Shown piece by piece: positions 36,425-46,422 of a stretch of DNA of 64,000 nt. The notes under the pieces were generated by a model, which was given only the letters and a program-made list of their open reading frames with translations, had not been told where the DNA came from and did not search any database. The position numbers and the translations under genes are program-made. The first letter of the stretch is position 1. Each line of letters starts with the position of its first letter. This stretch comes from Chinchilla lanigera (lineage: Eukaryota > Chordata > Mammalia > Rodentia > Chinchillidae): positions 17,097,416-17,161,415 of the forward strand of contig NW_004955433.1 of assembly GCF_000276665.1 (NCBI RefSeq), written 5' to 3'.

Positions 36425-36585
36425 ACGCTCTGAAATTGGTCTGATGCTGAATCCTAGTATACAGGTTTTACACCTTGGATAATCCTGTAATATTTCTTTA
36501 CTTCAGCTTAATTGTTGTAAAGTGGGAGCTAATTTTAGTACCTATTTTATGTTTGTTGTGAAAACTAAATAAAATAATACTCTTC
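36425..36585 (+). repeat. MIR SINE, diverged
   Basis: Sense MIR order: 'tggataatcctgtaatattt', 'ctttacttcagcttaattgt', 'gtaaagtgggagctaatttt', 'gtacctattttatgtttgtt' and 'gtgaaaactaaataaaataa'. Confidence 0.6.
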
Positions 36586-36616
36586 CATCATCTTGTCTTT
36601 TGGTGTTAACACACTC

Positions 36617-37034
36617 TGTTAGTTGCTTTTTCTCATTGCCGAGACAAAATACCTGACACTCAAAGCTAAAAAGGGAAGATTTATTTGACTCATAGTTTGT
36701 AGAGGTTTCAGTCCATAGCTGGCTGACTCCAAGGCACACTGGCATGGCAGAGCTTCACAGAGTTTTTAGAAAGCAGAAGGCAGCAAAATGGTGAAGTAGC
36801 AAAGAAGCAAGCAGAAAGCAGCCAGCAGGGATTCTCTTTCTGTCCCTTATATCTTATCCAGGCCACCCAACCTTAGAGCTGGTAGCACTCACACCCACGG
36901 TGGGGCAGCCACAATCCTAGCATCACACCATGAATCGATTCCCCAGCATCACATACCCTAGATCCAGCCACCTCCACCAAGCCCATCTATGACCACATGA
37001 TGCTTTGGGAAGACTGTAGATACAAGTCACAACA
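36617..37034 (-). repeat. solo MaLR (MT-like) LTR with 5-base TSD
   Basis: Starts 'tgttagttgctttttctcat', with 'gagacaaaatacctgacact', 'tttatttgactcatagtttg' and 'gatgctttgggaagactgta' in the order of an inverted rodent MaLR LTR, ending 'caagtcacaaca'. Five-base direct repeats cactc lie at 36612-36616 and 37035-37039, as expected for ERVL/MaLR integration. No partner LTR or internal sequence adjoins, so homologous recombination has left a solo LTR. Confidence 0.85.
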
Positions 37035-37517
37035 CACTCTCATTGAGCATCTGCGGAACTTGTGGTAACCCCAGTAACTAAGTTACTCTGGACAAGATTT
37101 AGAATAAATCAGAAACATTCTTCCTGTGCTTATCCTTGTGTGACCTCCTGAAGAGGTCTTGCAACTGTTGATAGTCTTGGTTTCAGTTAAGGGTTTTCTA
37201 TTTAGTTAGTTTACAAACCAGAGTGATTTAAATAGATGAATCCCTTGCCTACTTCATGAGGCCAGGCTCTCAGATGCTTTATATCATTATAATTTTCCTG
37301 TATTATGTTTGATCAATGTGAAGAGTGACAAAATGTTTCTTTGTGATTTTTCATTAGCTTCCTCTTTTTGTTAGGTGCCAACCAATCCAACATTTGCATT
37401 TTGAAAATTATTATTTTGTATATTAGATTATTATTTTTAATTTTTCATTCTTAGTTGGAGATACCTCAAGACTTCTGGATTTGTTTTTCTCCTCCCTTTC
37501 AAAAGCTACTGCTAATA

Positions 37518-37710
37518 CAGTGACACCTTGGTGTCTGAACTTGATTCCTTCCCTGATTCTGGCCCCAAACTGAGTTAGACAGGAATAGAATCAAATTCAG
37601 TACTTAGGGTTAATGTTGGCTTTATGGGGAAATTTGATTCAGTTCTCATCCAATTTGGTTTGCAACCAGAATCATAGAGTGAATTGAGTTCGTGAACCAA
37701 GGTAGCACTG
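37518..37710. mobile_element. Tc1/mariner-pogo-type MITE, 193 bases
   Basis: Inverted ends: the left 'cagtgacaccttggtgtctg' and the inverse of the right end, 'cagtgctaccttggttcacg', are closely similar. A TA dinucleotide flanks each side (37516-37517 and 37711-37712). The inner halves are also partly inverted copies of each other ('ttccctgattctggccccaa' versus the inverse of the block near 37660). There is no coding capacity. It resembles Tigger-family non-autonomous elements. Confidence 0.8.
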
Positions 37711-37714
37711 TATT

Positions 37715-39755
37715 TTAAATTTTGCCTTGCTTCTTCATGCAACTAGGCTAGGAGAGAAATTTCAAGATTTTTATTTGTCTATTTTTAAAAGTGAAAGATT
37801 AAATTTAGATTAGAAGGCTAAGTACTAAGAAAATGTCAATTCTCTGATAATATATAATATCAGAGCAATCCCCGCTAGAATTTTCTTAACAGTTATCAGC
37901 AGTCACATTCTTAAATTTATAGGGGAAGGCAAAGAGACTCAAAGAACTAAAATAATCTTGAAAAGAATATTGTAATAGGAAACATCAAATAGCTGATTTC
38001 AAGACTTATTTTATACTCAGAGAAATACAGTATAGTAGTAAACCAATAATAAGCATATAGATCTGTAGGACTAAGGATTGCAGAAATACATATGTACAAA
38101 TATAATCAATTGGATTTTAGTTAAGAAAAATCTAACTTTCATATAAAAGAGCACATAGTGCATAATTTTATTTATATGAAGTCCTAGAGGTGATAAATTT
38201 AATCTGTTATAGAAAATATTGAAACAATTTTTCTTCTTAGGACCATAGGAGTAATGACTGACTTGAAAAGGCACATGTGAAACATTCTGAAATGGTGTTA
38301 GGGTTCTATTCTCTATAAGAGCTTGGGTTACATCTGGTATGATTAAAATTTAGTAAATGCATAATAAGAATTGCATGTTTTACTATATTTAAATTTTGCA
38401 ACAATAAATTTACTTTAAAAACAATGTACTATAATAACTTGCAAAGATGGAACTTTGTAAAAATAAAAATACACTAATTAAATACACAGATTTCACAGTG
38501 ATTTGTTTACTAAATAGAACTTTTCATACTTAGGAGGTGTTATTGATATTTCTGTGTGATATTTTTCCAGTTAGAAATTTCATGTTGAGAATGGATGTGG
38601 AGAAAGTGAAGGAGGTCCATAGAATATCAACAGAAAGATTAAAGAGGTAGAAAATAGCCTTGGCGAGGAAAGATAAAAGGAGCTTGTGTCATTTTGTGTA
38701 ATTTTCAGAACAGAAGTTGAGAGATTGCTTAACAGCCACCTTCACCATTTATAAAGGAAGTGTATTGTGTTCATTCCTTGGAGACCCATGGAAATAGCAG
38801 GAATTTTGAGTTTATCTGGTTCAGCATCTTTCTGTAGGTGACAGCACGGATACTCAGGGGAAAGATGTAACTTACAGCAAATCTTGAAGTTCATTAATGG
38901 CTAGGTTTAAGTATAGGCTTCAGTGTGAAAAGAACTCCTGATATCATTATAAAGTATGTGTACAACTGTGAGAACTCAGCATGGCCATCTCAGGAAATAT
39001 TTTGTTAATACATAAATATGAAGTCTATTTGAAAAATAGTACCTTGCAATATGATGCTCATGTCCCTATGTTCCCAAAGTCCTCCATTTCTTCCTAAGTG
39101 TCTCTGAATAGAGAATTCAAATTCTTAGAAACTTACCTCCAGTTCTAAGGCAAGGCCTTTTGTTGGAATAATGGAGTTAATCATATTTGATTTGTTATAA
39201 GTATTTGAGGAGATAATTAATGTAACCCTAAGCCAGTAGCTACCTCCATAAATTCCTCTGACCATATTGGCAACTTTCCACTATGGTTCACTGATGGGGC
39301 AAGTGAGCACTGTGCCTTGGAATCTTAAATGCAGTCATCACCTTTGGAACACTCTGGGATGCAAACATGAAGTTTACAGTCTTTAGCCACTTTTTAGATG
39401 AGATTGGCACACTGAAGGTGATGTGGTGTAGATTACAGCTACTTTTTAAACATGAGGTAAACATTTGAGTATTCAGCTCAAAAACAGAAGCAATTTGAGC
39501 CAAGACACTGACACCAAATAAACAAAGATAAATAAAACACAAACCTGACCAAATTATGCTTGAGCTCACTCTGCATTTATGTCATGTATGCCACTAAATT
39601 TCCTATAATTATACTATCCTTCATGGGAATTTTTGTATTTCTAAGAGGCATTCAAAGTAATATTAACCAGTTGAAATATTTGCATTAAAGAATAGATTAC
39701 TAAGAGCTATTTATTTTAACAATTAAATTGCTAAGTAGACAACTATTTATTGTGA
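37715..39755. other. unique AT-rich sequence, no gene seen
   Basis: No repeat family or gene that I can support. Confidence 0.4.
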
Positions 39756-39759
39756 AATA

Positions 39760-39955
39760 CTAAGAACTTTGCATACATTATTGTGTTTGATCCCAGCAAA
39801 CTTCTTAGATAATAATTATTGTTGTTTTTATTTGACAAGTAAGAGAACTGCGGCAGAAAGCGATACTTTCACTTCGGGTTAAATTCACACAGCCAAAATG
39901 TGCCAATTTTGGAATCTGGCCGAGATCTGTGTGATTTTAGAGCCATGGATAGGTA
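39760..39955 (-). repeat. MIR SINE
   Basis: Inverse MIR landmarks: 'gacaagtaagagaactgcgg', 'taaattcacacagccaaaat' and 'ttggaatctggccgagatct' followed by 'gtgtgattttagagcc'. Confidence 0.7.
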
Positions 39956-40930
39956 CTTTCATTTCACATGCTTATTGACTATGTATAAGACAAAGCAGTT
40001 ATTATTGACTTAGTGATATTTATAAGAAGTAGAATGCAACAGTAAAACCCCTAAGTTCTGCCTAAGTCTTAGATTCTACAAGTTTCTCCAGTACCTTCAT
40101 TTCATACAATGGGAAAGAAAGGAGGGAGAAGGAGATAAGAATACAACAAAATAATGAAACAAAACTTTGTGTGTTTTTCTCAGGTTAAAGATAGTTCCAT
40201 CTTCTTTGGTGTAGAGAAAATGTGTTTTGTAGGCTTTAAAAATACTAGGGACGTGGTGGGGACACATATGTCTACTCAAGCTAACAGTATTCTTAATGTC
40301 AGCCTGCCCCTGCTTTACTTTGACCCACATCTACTGTCATCTCTCCTCCAGTGAATGTGCCTTCGGTGGAGGAGGATGGAGAGTTCTTCTCTAAACACAG
40401 CTGTTTGGAGATGGCAATGCCTTGTCTTCCTTCACAGTTTGCCAACAGATGGGACCCTGTGGGAACTTCATTATGAAATCCAAAAAATAAGACACTCAAG
40501 GAGAACTGGAAAGATGATTGATAACAGCAGAATGCTAGCAAATCATCTTTTTTTTCAACAATTTCAACCATCTGAGAGTTCTGTAGTTCAAGATTTCAAT
40601 AATTTATTAGAAGGAAAGAGGTGTTTCAAGAGTCTAATGACAATAAAAACTATTGAAAATGGCTATTACCAATTATTTGAACACAAAATTATTTGCAGAA
40701 TAAAATAAGGTAGAGTTATGTCATAAAATTGCATTATAATACTAACAACTTAAAAATATACTTTAATAAGAATCTCATTCATTTTTCTCGTACTATTCTT
40801 TTTACTTTTTGCAAAGTCCTTAGAGTTTCTGTTGATTTTGTAAACTTATTTTGTGACTCATCACTTTAAAGTACTCTTTTACTACTTTTTCATTTCTGTT
40901 TTAAAGTTTTATTTTATTTTTATTTGACAA
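39956..40930. other. unique sequence, no gene seen
   Basis: Open frames at 40.1-40.7 kb lie on both strands, overlap each other and show no recognisable domain. I treat them as chance. Confidence 0.4.
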
Positions 40931-40936
40931 TTAATT

Positions 40937-41262
40937 AAATATGTCCTAAACTTATGATGGTTTAACTTCTGGTTTTTCAACTCTTTGCTGATACAAAAAT
41001 AATACAAATTAAATACAAGCTATAGCTCAAATTTTCATCCTTTCCTAGGCTACCATATGTAGTAGATGCTCTCTTAGCATGTTTAGCAACTCCCAGTCAG
41101 GCATGAAGTCACCACGGTAAATAGCCAATATACTATAGTGTTCTGCATGATAAGGTATAATGTTTGGCAGCTTAGGTGAATTAAATATATTTTTGGCATT
41201 TTATATTTTTAACGTACTGTGGGTTTATGTGGACCTAACTGGATTTTAAAGTCTGGTGGCTG
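40937..41262 (-). mobile_element. Tigger-like (MER44-type) MITE, antisense
   Basis: 'cttatgatggtttaacttct', 'ttttcaactctttgctgata', 'cagcttaggtgaattaaata' and 'gtactgtgggtttatgtgga' follow the inverse of the Tigger/MER44 consensus. The right end '...gtggctg' is followed by TA (41263-41264). It belongs to the same broad family as 14340-14629 in the opposite orientation. Confidence 0.7.
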
Positions 41263-41345
41263 TATATTTATGGGATACAACGTGATAATTTGATACATAT
41301 ACTGTATGCACTTTGGAATGATCAAATGAGGTTCATTAACATTAA
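41263..41345 (-). mobile_element. LINE-1 3' UTR fragment, left part
   Basis: 'tgggatacaacgtgataatt', 'ctttggaatgatcaaatgag' and 'gttcattaacatt' are inverted LINE-1 3'-region sequence. The same element continues at 46423 with 'tatatccatcacatcaaata', so the retrovirus between was inserted into it. Confidence 0.75.
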
Positions 41346-41652
41346 CAGCAAGCAGAAACACTGAAATGACATCCAGGATTTGGAGGTAGACTTGTTTAAT
41401 GTCGATGGGCAGTGATAGGAAATCAGTTGTCCTCAAAGTGTCAGGCCTTGAAGATTTATGGAGGGAGATTTTTGTGGGTTTGAAGGGGGGAAGTACAGAA
41501 GTAGAGTACTTGGTTGTATGACTGATTCTTACAATATGCGTCACAGCCATGCATCACAGTGATCAGCTGTTTCTAGAGGACAATAATAACAGGAACTGTA
41601 ACAGCAACTGTTACTTGCACAACTAACTGGCTGGGGGGCATTTTCTGCTATA
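41346..41652 (-). repeat. 3' LTR of the endogenous retrovirus
   Basis: Aligns by eye with 46129-46422: 'gcaagcagaaacactgaaat' is shared exactly, then 'ccaggatttggaggtaga', 'agagtacttgg', 'cagctgtttctag' and 'aacaggaactgtaaca'. My rough impression is about one base in five different, which means an old insertion. The outer dinucleotide is changed (plus strand ca in place of tg). Confidence 0.85.
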
Positions 41653-41685
41653 CTTTCTGCCCTCTTTGAGTTTCCCTGGTAAATC
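41653..41685 (-). promoter_or_regulatory. purine-rich tract next to 3' LTR
   Basis: The inverse of 'actttctgccctctttgagt' gives a purine-rich run (aaagagggcagaaag) directly upstream of the 3' LTR on the element's own strand, the position of the plus-strand primer in retroviruses. Confidence 0.55.
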
Positions 41686-42349
41686 TTTGCTGGGCATATT
41701 ACCTGTGATATTTTGAGTCAAGGCCCAACTGAAAGCAATAATATTAGGACTGTCAGTGGTCCTAAAATGGGCCCAAGCCAAGATCCTCAAAATTGTCTTA
41801 TTACAGAGTTTTTCTCTAAGTTGTGTTTAGGAAGAAATACAATTTAGGCCTGTCTGTTCTGTAACACTACTCTGGCAAGGGAGGGAAGGAGTTAATCTGA
41901 GGGTCCAGTGTTCCTTGGATGTTGATCAGATTGGTCAAGTGTTTGATTGTTTTATTCTTTTGGGGCAACCATCTATAGAGTTTAAGGCAAAAAACCATGG
42001 CTAGTAGGGGGTGGGGAAACAAGAACTGTGGTAAGCATCCTGAAAAGTCACAAAAATAAAAGGGAGTAAATCATTGAGATATGGAGCAATCCTGTGGACA
42101 GGGTCCTCAGGCTTCAGCTGTGCATGGACTGAGCAGCATTCAGAGTGACCAGAGCAGGGTTTTGAGTGCACTGTCTCTTCAGAGTGAGCCCCAGAGGAGT
42201 TGTCCAGGTAAATTCTCCAGAAATTCAGCAGAACTCTGAAACGGCGGATCTAAGGTTGGATTTCTGAAACTTTAAGAGCTGTTAATATGTAATTGGATTA
42301 TATGTGTGTGCAGGCATAGTGGTATAGTGTGTCTTGAAACTAAATTTTT

Positions 42350-42640
42350 GTGATCTAGTTACAAGCAGTTTCTCTAGGGTTAGACTTTTTATCCTTTTTA
42401 GAGCTTTGTGACGTGTATGCCTTATATGATTTCTATTTAGTTATCTCTGCTACAAATGCAGGCCCATTGTCACTGCCAATGATCAAGGGTAGGCCTTCTC
42501 TAGGTATGATTTTTCATATCAGGACTCTATAAATATCTGTTGCCTTCTCAGCTCAGTTAGGGAATGCCTCAGGCCAGCTCAGGTAGGTGCAGATGATCAA
42601 TAAGTTTATCTGTGAATCTTTAAATGGGTTGAGGTCAGGG
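42350..42640 (-). pseudogene. retroviral integrase core fragment
   Basis: Translated on the minus strand, a segment near 42553-42600 reads 'LSWPEAFP' and one near 42455-42490 reads 'IGSDNGPAFVAEI'. Both are characteristic of the catalytic core of gammaretroviral integrase, and the second holds a conserved catalytic aspartate. A stop lies between them and more follow, so the domain is broken. Integrase would normally join viral DNA to the host genome. Confidence 0.85.
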
Positions 42641-42669
42641 CCAGTGACATATACTGAAGCCTGAGCTGC

Positions 42670-42980
42670 TTTCATGGGTATGGGTGCCAGTGTTGTGGCC
42701 CGAGCTTGTAGAGACAGGTCTGCATCATTGGTGGTAAGTTTCCAAATAGCAGTAGGAAGCAGTAGCAGGAGAGGTTTGGCCAAAATAATTTTGTCCAAGG
42801 TGACCACCCCGTATCTAGCCTGTTGGATTCTTGATTCCTAACAGAGCTACTTTTATCCATAAACAGGGTGTACTCAGCATCTGTCAGGGTGTTATTTTTT
42901 AAAACAGGTAATCTCAAGAACAGTTCATCAGTCAGTGCCAGGCAGTCATGGTCTGGTGGGCTCAGCTTGGAGGACACGTC
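42670..42980 (-). pseudogene. retroviral RNase H region fragment
   Basis: A minus-strand open piece reads 'DHDCL' and 'LTDAEYTLFMDKSSS', which fit the start of the RNase H domain of gammaretroviral pol (the normal tyrosine-threonine-aspartate-glycine core is altered here). The frame is lost soon after. It lies between the reverse transcriptase and integrase remnants, in the expected order. Confidence 0.75.
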
Positions 42981-43219
42981 AACAGTTATTCAGTACAGCA
43001 TATGGCACCTGGACAGTCAAGTCTCAGAGAAAGGTGAGTTTGTCAGTTTTTTTTATCAGAAGGACTATGGAAGGTCACCTGGTGACTCTCCTTGAGAGAA
43101 GAGCAGTTGTCTCCATTTTGGCTAAACGTGGCCCTATTTCCATGTATTGATATGTATCAAGTTGGCAGAGTCTTGTCTTTATCTGCTCAACTGGCTTTAA
43201 GCAATGCAAATAGATCTAG

Positions 43220-43675
43220 CTGAGGCACTAATGTGTAATGTGAAGTAAGTTGACAGGTCAAGGTTGCCCCATCCATAGCTCCCAAGGAGCATGTGTGGCC
43301 CAAGCTGACAGAGCCTACTGTCTGCTAGGACCAAACCTCAAGATAAGAGGCTATGACTTCCCAGGGCATAAAGAATTATATATCAAGGCTGAAGCACTGA
43401 CCCCAAAAAGTTAGATATGGCCCCAAATAGTGTGATGCAGATTACTCTTTGTGCATCTCTCTCTCTCTGCATGCTGCAGAAGTGATTTCAGGCCTCCTAC
43501 CTCACCCAGCTCATGGTATTCATGTACTTCCTGCCACTCTCACAGTCTTTCATCCTTGAGCCACTCCCCTTTTCACAAATTAATAAAACCTGGGTTCAGC
43601 ACTGGGTCAAGGCCTTTGTTCCAGTTAGCCATCTTATTAGCTGGATGTAGGACCCCATTGCTCCCCACAAATATA
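43220..43675 (+). repeat. possible LTR nested in the provirus, sense
   Basis: The block has features of an LTR read on the plus strand, opposite to the provirus: a C-rich, promoter-like part with 'cataaagaattatatatcaa', a downstream 'attaataaaacctgggttca' polyadenylation-signal-like site, and an end at 'ccccattgctccccaca'. It lies where the spacing between the RT and RNase H remnants is larger than expected by a few hundred bases. I could not find a clean target duplication, so this is tentative. Confidence 0.35.
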
Positions 43676-43979
43676 AATATGCCTTAGTGCCTTTGTTCTC
43701 ACCATGCATTGCATTACAAGTGGTAGATTGGAATTAACTTATTAGAATTCCAATAACTTTCCCATGGCATTACAAATGTTGATTTTTCTGAACTGCAGCG
43801 AGGTCCAGAAAGGATTTCTATAAAGGACAGTGGCTTTTAGAGCATGAAGGCAAGGGGAAGGCAGCTCTTACCACATGGATCCAAGTATTTGCATTGGTAG
43901 AGCATTGGGCACTCCCAGGCTTGGCTGCCTGAGTAAGCATCATCATTTTTGTGAACTCAAGGATGCAGATTTTATAGAA

Positions 43980-44480
43980 GCCAGCAGCTTCACGAAATTT
44001 GTGGAGTTTCTTTCTTGTAACCAGTTTCTGCCAGATACTTCAACAGAGCTTTTGTGCATTTACAGCAGGCAATATATGTGTCATTAATCAGAAGTGCAGT
44101 GATCTTCTCCAAAGAGGGTAAACAAGTTTTGAACCTCTGGGAGTTTGAGTCCAGGTCAGTTGACTTTGAGTCCAAAACTGGAGTCTTTGTAAAGAGCAAC
44201 TGGCTGACAGGAGCCAATCAAAGGCAGAAGAAGGCATTCTTTAGGTCCAGACAAGTGTACCAGTAGGCTGTGGATGGCAGAAGACTGCAGCAACATATAC
44301 AGATGACAATCATGGTTGCATTGGCAGCTTGGAGGTCTTAAAATGGCTTTATAGGCAGGAGAGGTATATTTCAGCAGTTTGACAGTCAATAAATATTCTG
44401 CAGTTTTGAAACCTCTGGATGTGTGGTTGAAATTCTAGCCAAATCTCTCGTGGCATGCAGGTGGGGGCTGCCCCAAGATG
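43980..44480 (-). pseudogene. reverse transcriptase fragment, second copy
   Basis: The minus strand reads 'EFQPHIQRFQNCRIFIDCQT' near 44400-44480 (start of the fingers region), a frameshifted 'TLV.T.RMPS' block near 44230-44260 that corresponds to the L-D-L-K region, and 'ALLKYLAETGYKKE' near 44000-44040 from the palm/thumb side. It is crossed by several frameshifts and stops. The first part repeats material also present at 44690-44930. Confidence 0.8.
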
Positions 44481-44689
44481 GAGTTTCACAATCAGAGAGA
44501 CGTGGTTGATGACCCAATCGCAGGGCCCAGGGGACCATAATAGAATTGTGGAGCTGGAAGGGACAGAGCAGAAGGCTATCTCAGAGCAACCGAATCTGTT
44601 GCTAGATCCTTCCCCAAATAATGGGAGAGTTCCCAACCCTTGTGATGATTGACTCCACGTGAGCTGGCCTTTTCATCCTGCCTCAGGAT

Positions 44690-44930
44690 CTTTGTATGGG
44701 AGCAACTTACAAGCAGAGAAGGCATATTTTAAATCTAGACGCGTAAACCAGGTGCCATCTGGAGGTTGCAGTCCAAAAATCTATGGGTTCGGAATTACAG
44801 ATTAACAGTCTATCAGGATCTTATATTGCTTTAGGCAGGTGATGTGTGGTTGGATGTGTGTTTGTGCTTCTTGTAACATCTCACAGCAATGGGGTTTACA
44901 ATGAGGCATCATGGTTGATGGTCAAGCACA
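44690..44930 (-). pseudogene. reverse transcriptase fragment, first copy
   Basis: The minus strand reads 'PPDGTWFTRLDLKYAF' near 44715-44765, the motif A region of gammaretroviral reverse transcriptase including the first catalytic aspartate, preceded by a degenerate 'QPHIKCL' block near 44820-44850. The equivalent region occurs again about 480 bases further along the element (44230-44480), so this part of pol is present twice in tandem. Confidence 0.8.
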
Positions 44931-45179
44931 GAGGTGAGTCTTTGGCTCATATCTTTGTGAGGAGAGTTTTCAGGATTTCAGGATTGTGGTTATTTGTCTC
45001 AAGCTGATGCAGGCATTGTCTTCCTCTAAAGGAACAGTCAGAGTTGGAAATGCAGGGTTAAATGAGAAGGAGGCTGACTGGCTTGGTGCAAAGGAGACAG
45101 TAGCTTCTAACCTGAAGAGGAGGTCTCTTCCAGAAGTGGTATGGGGACTGGCTTATATAGCAATTTATGTTTAGTTAAA

Positions 45180-45375
45180 ATGTCCTCCCAGGCTACAAGT
45201 TTTTGCCTGGAAGAAGGGGCAAGAGATAAGAGTCCCAGCTGTCCCAGTGATGGTAACTTTTGGACAGAGGGGACTTTTGAAGGTAGAGAGTTCAGTACCA
45301 TTGTTTACCATGAAAATCGTAGATTGGTCCCCAGTATGGACATGGAAGTTTTGAGAGTAATTATCTTTTAATTAG
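45180..45375 (-). pseudogene. retroviral protease remnant
   Basis: The minus strand near 45350-45370 reads 'VTLK', and after a frameshift 'NNGTELSTFKSPLCPKVT' follows, in the layout of a retroviral aspartic protease. The catalytic aspartate-threonine-glycine is replaced by asparagine-asparagine-glycine, so it could not work even if the frames were joined. It lies just upstream of the RT copies, as expected. Confidence 0.6.
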
Positions 45376-45399
45376 AAGGCGTATTTATTTTTCAGTGTC

Positions 45400-46050
45400 C
45401 ATAGTCTGTATATCAGGCTTCAGGGTAACCGTGGTAACTTTTGACAAATTGAGAAGGGCTTTCTATTCAGGGTGACCTTTGGGAAAACCATGGAAATTCA
45501 TTTGTGAAGGCTGACAGTCCAGTTTTTCCTCAGTCAAAATGTGGAACTCAGAGGAATTGCTGACAATCATCTCGGGTAGGCATTGGATGACTCCATCTGA
45601 CCAGGATAGGAAGAAGAAGTCTTTGGAGGGAGGGCCTCTGTGGCTGAATGCCGGCAGTGGCTAGCTGGAACTGATACAATTGGCTGGAAATAAATAAGTT
45701 GGGAGCAGGAACTGAAGCTATAGGTGATGGCTGTAACTGCAGTGGCTGGTGAGGGTGTGCAGGCAGAATTTTCAGGAAGAATAGGTCTTTTTTTTTTCTA
45801 TTTTTTGAGAAGTTTGGTTTCATTTTTAACTCCATAACATCAGAAAAACCCTTTTTCCTGCAGTCAGGAACCATGGATTTAGACTAATTCGTTCCCATTT
45901 CTGACTTCCTATATGTGTGTTGTGTGTGTCCTCCATTTTGGGTCTGATGTGAGCTGCTTAGCACAGAGCTAAGAATCCTTCTCTAGACCTCTAAGGGAAC
46001 TTGAGAAGCCTTGAGGATGTGTCTTCCCATCTGGAACTGGAAAGGTCCCT
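45400..46050 (-). pseudogene. gag region and leader, degenerate
   Basis: Between the primer-binding site and protease is a minus-strand stretch with a proline- and glutamine-rich 108-residue open piece (45548-45874), which fits a decayed gag by position. No matrix, capsid or zinc-knuckle motif could be recognised. At about 650 bases it is much shorter than a normal gag of about 1.5 kb. Confidence 0.45.
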
Positions 46051-46103
46051 GCTGTATCCTCAAGGGCCTCTACTGGTGACCAAAGCGGTTAGCACAGCTG
46101 GTC

Positions 46104-46121
46104 CTCTCAGCCAACACACCA
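46104..46121 (-). promoter_or_regulatory. tRNA-Gly-like primer-binding site
   Basis: The minus strand reads TGGTGTGTTGGCTGAGAG here, a few bases inside the 5' LTR. It matches 14 of 18 bases of the complement of a glycine tRNA 3' end as I know it (TGGTGCGTTGGCCGGGAA). Three of the four differences are C-to-T or G-to-A changes at CpG-type positions, as expected from methylation decay. Confidence 0.65.
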
Positions 46122-46128
46122 GATGCAG

Positions 46129-46422
46129 TGGCAAGCAGAAACACTGAAATGACACCCAGGATTTGGAGGTAGATTTATTTAATATCAGTGGGCACCGATT
46201 GAAATCATTCCCAAAATATCAGGCCTTGAAAGCCCAGAGAGAGAGGTTTTAATGGGGTAAAAAAGGGAAGTACAGAGGCAGAGTACTTGGCTGTCTTTGA
46301 TTGGTTCTTACAGTATGCACCACAGTGACCAGCTGTTTCTAGGAGACAGTAGTAACAGGAACTGTAACAGGAATTATCATCTGGGCAAATAACAGGCTGA
46401 CTGGGGGACACTTTCTGCTACA
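46129..46422 (-). repeat. 5' LTR of the endogenous retrovirus
   Basis: Partner of 41346-41652. On the element's strand it begins TGTAGCAGAAAG and ends TTTCTGCTTGCCA, so it has the TG...CA ends and a short inverted repeat (AGCAGAAA / TTTCTGCT). At about 294 bases it is short for a gammaretroviral LTR. Confidence 0.85.

Larger units (their letters stand above)
41346..46422 (-). mobile_element. degenerate class I endogenous retrovirus
   Basis: A 5.1-kb provirus on the minus strand bounded by two LTRs in the same orientation, with a glycine-tRNA-like primer-binding site next to the 5' LTR, gag-pol remnants in the right order (protease, reverse transcriptase, RNase H, integrase) and a purine-rich tract next to the 3' LTR. 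Pol resembles gammaretroviruses. Intact relatives are about 8-9 kb, so much of gag and essentially all of env are missing. Every frame is interrupted by stops and frameshifts, so the copy cannot be functional. Confidence 0.85.
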
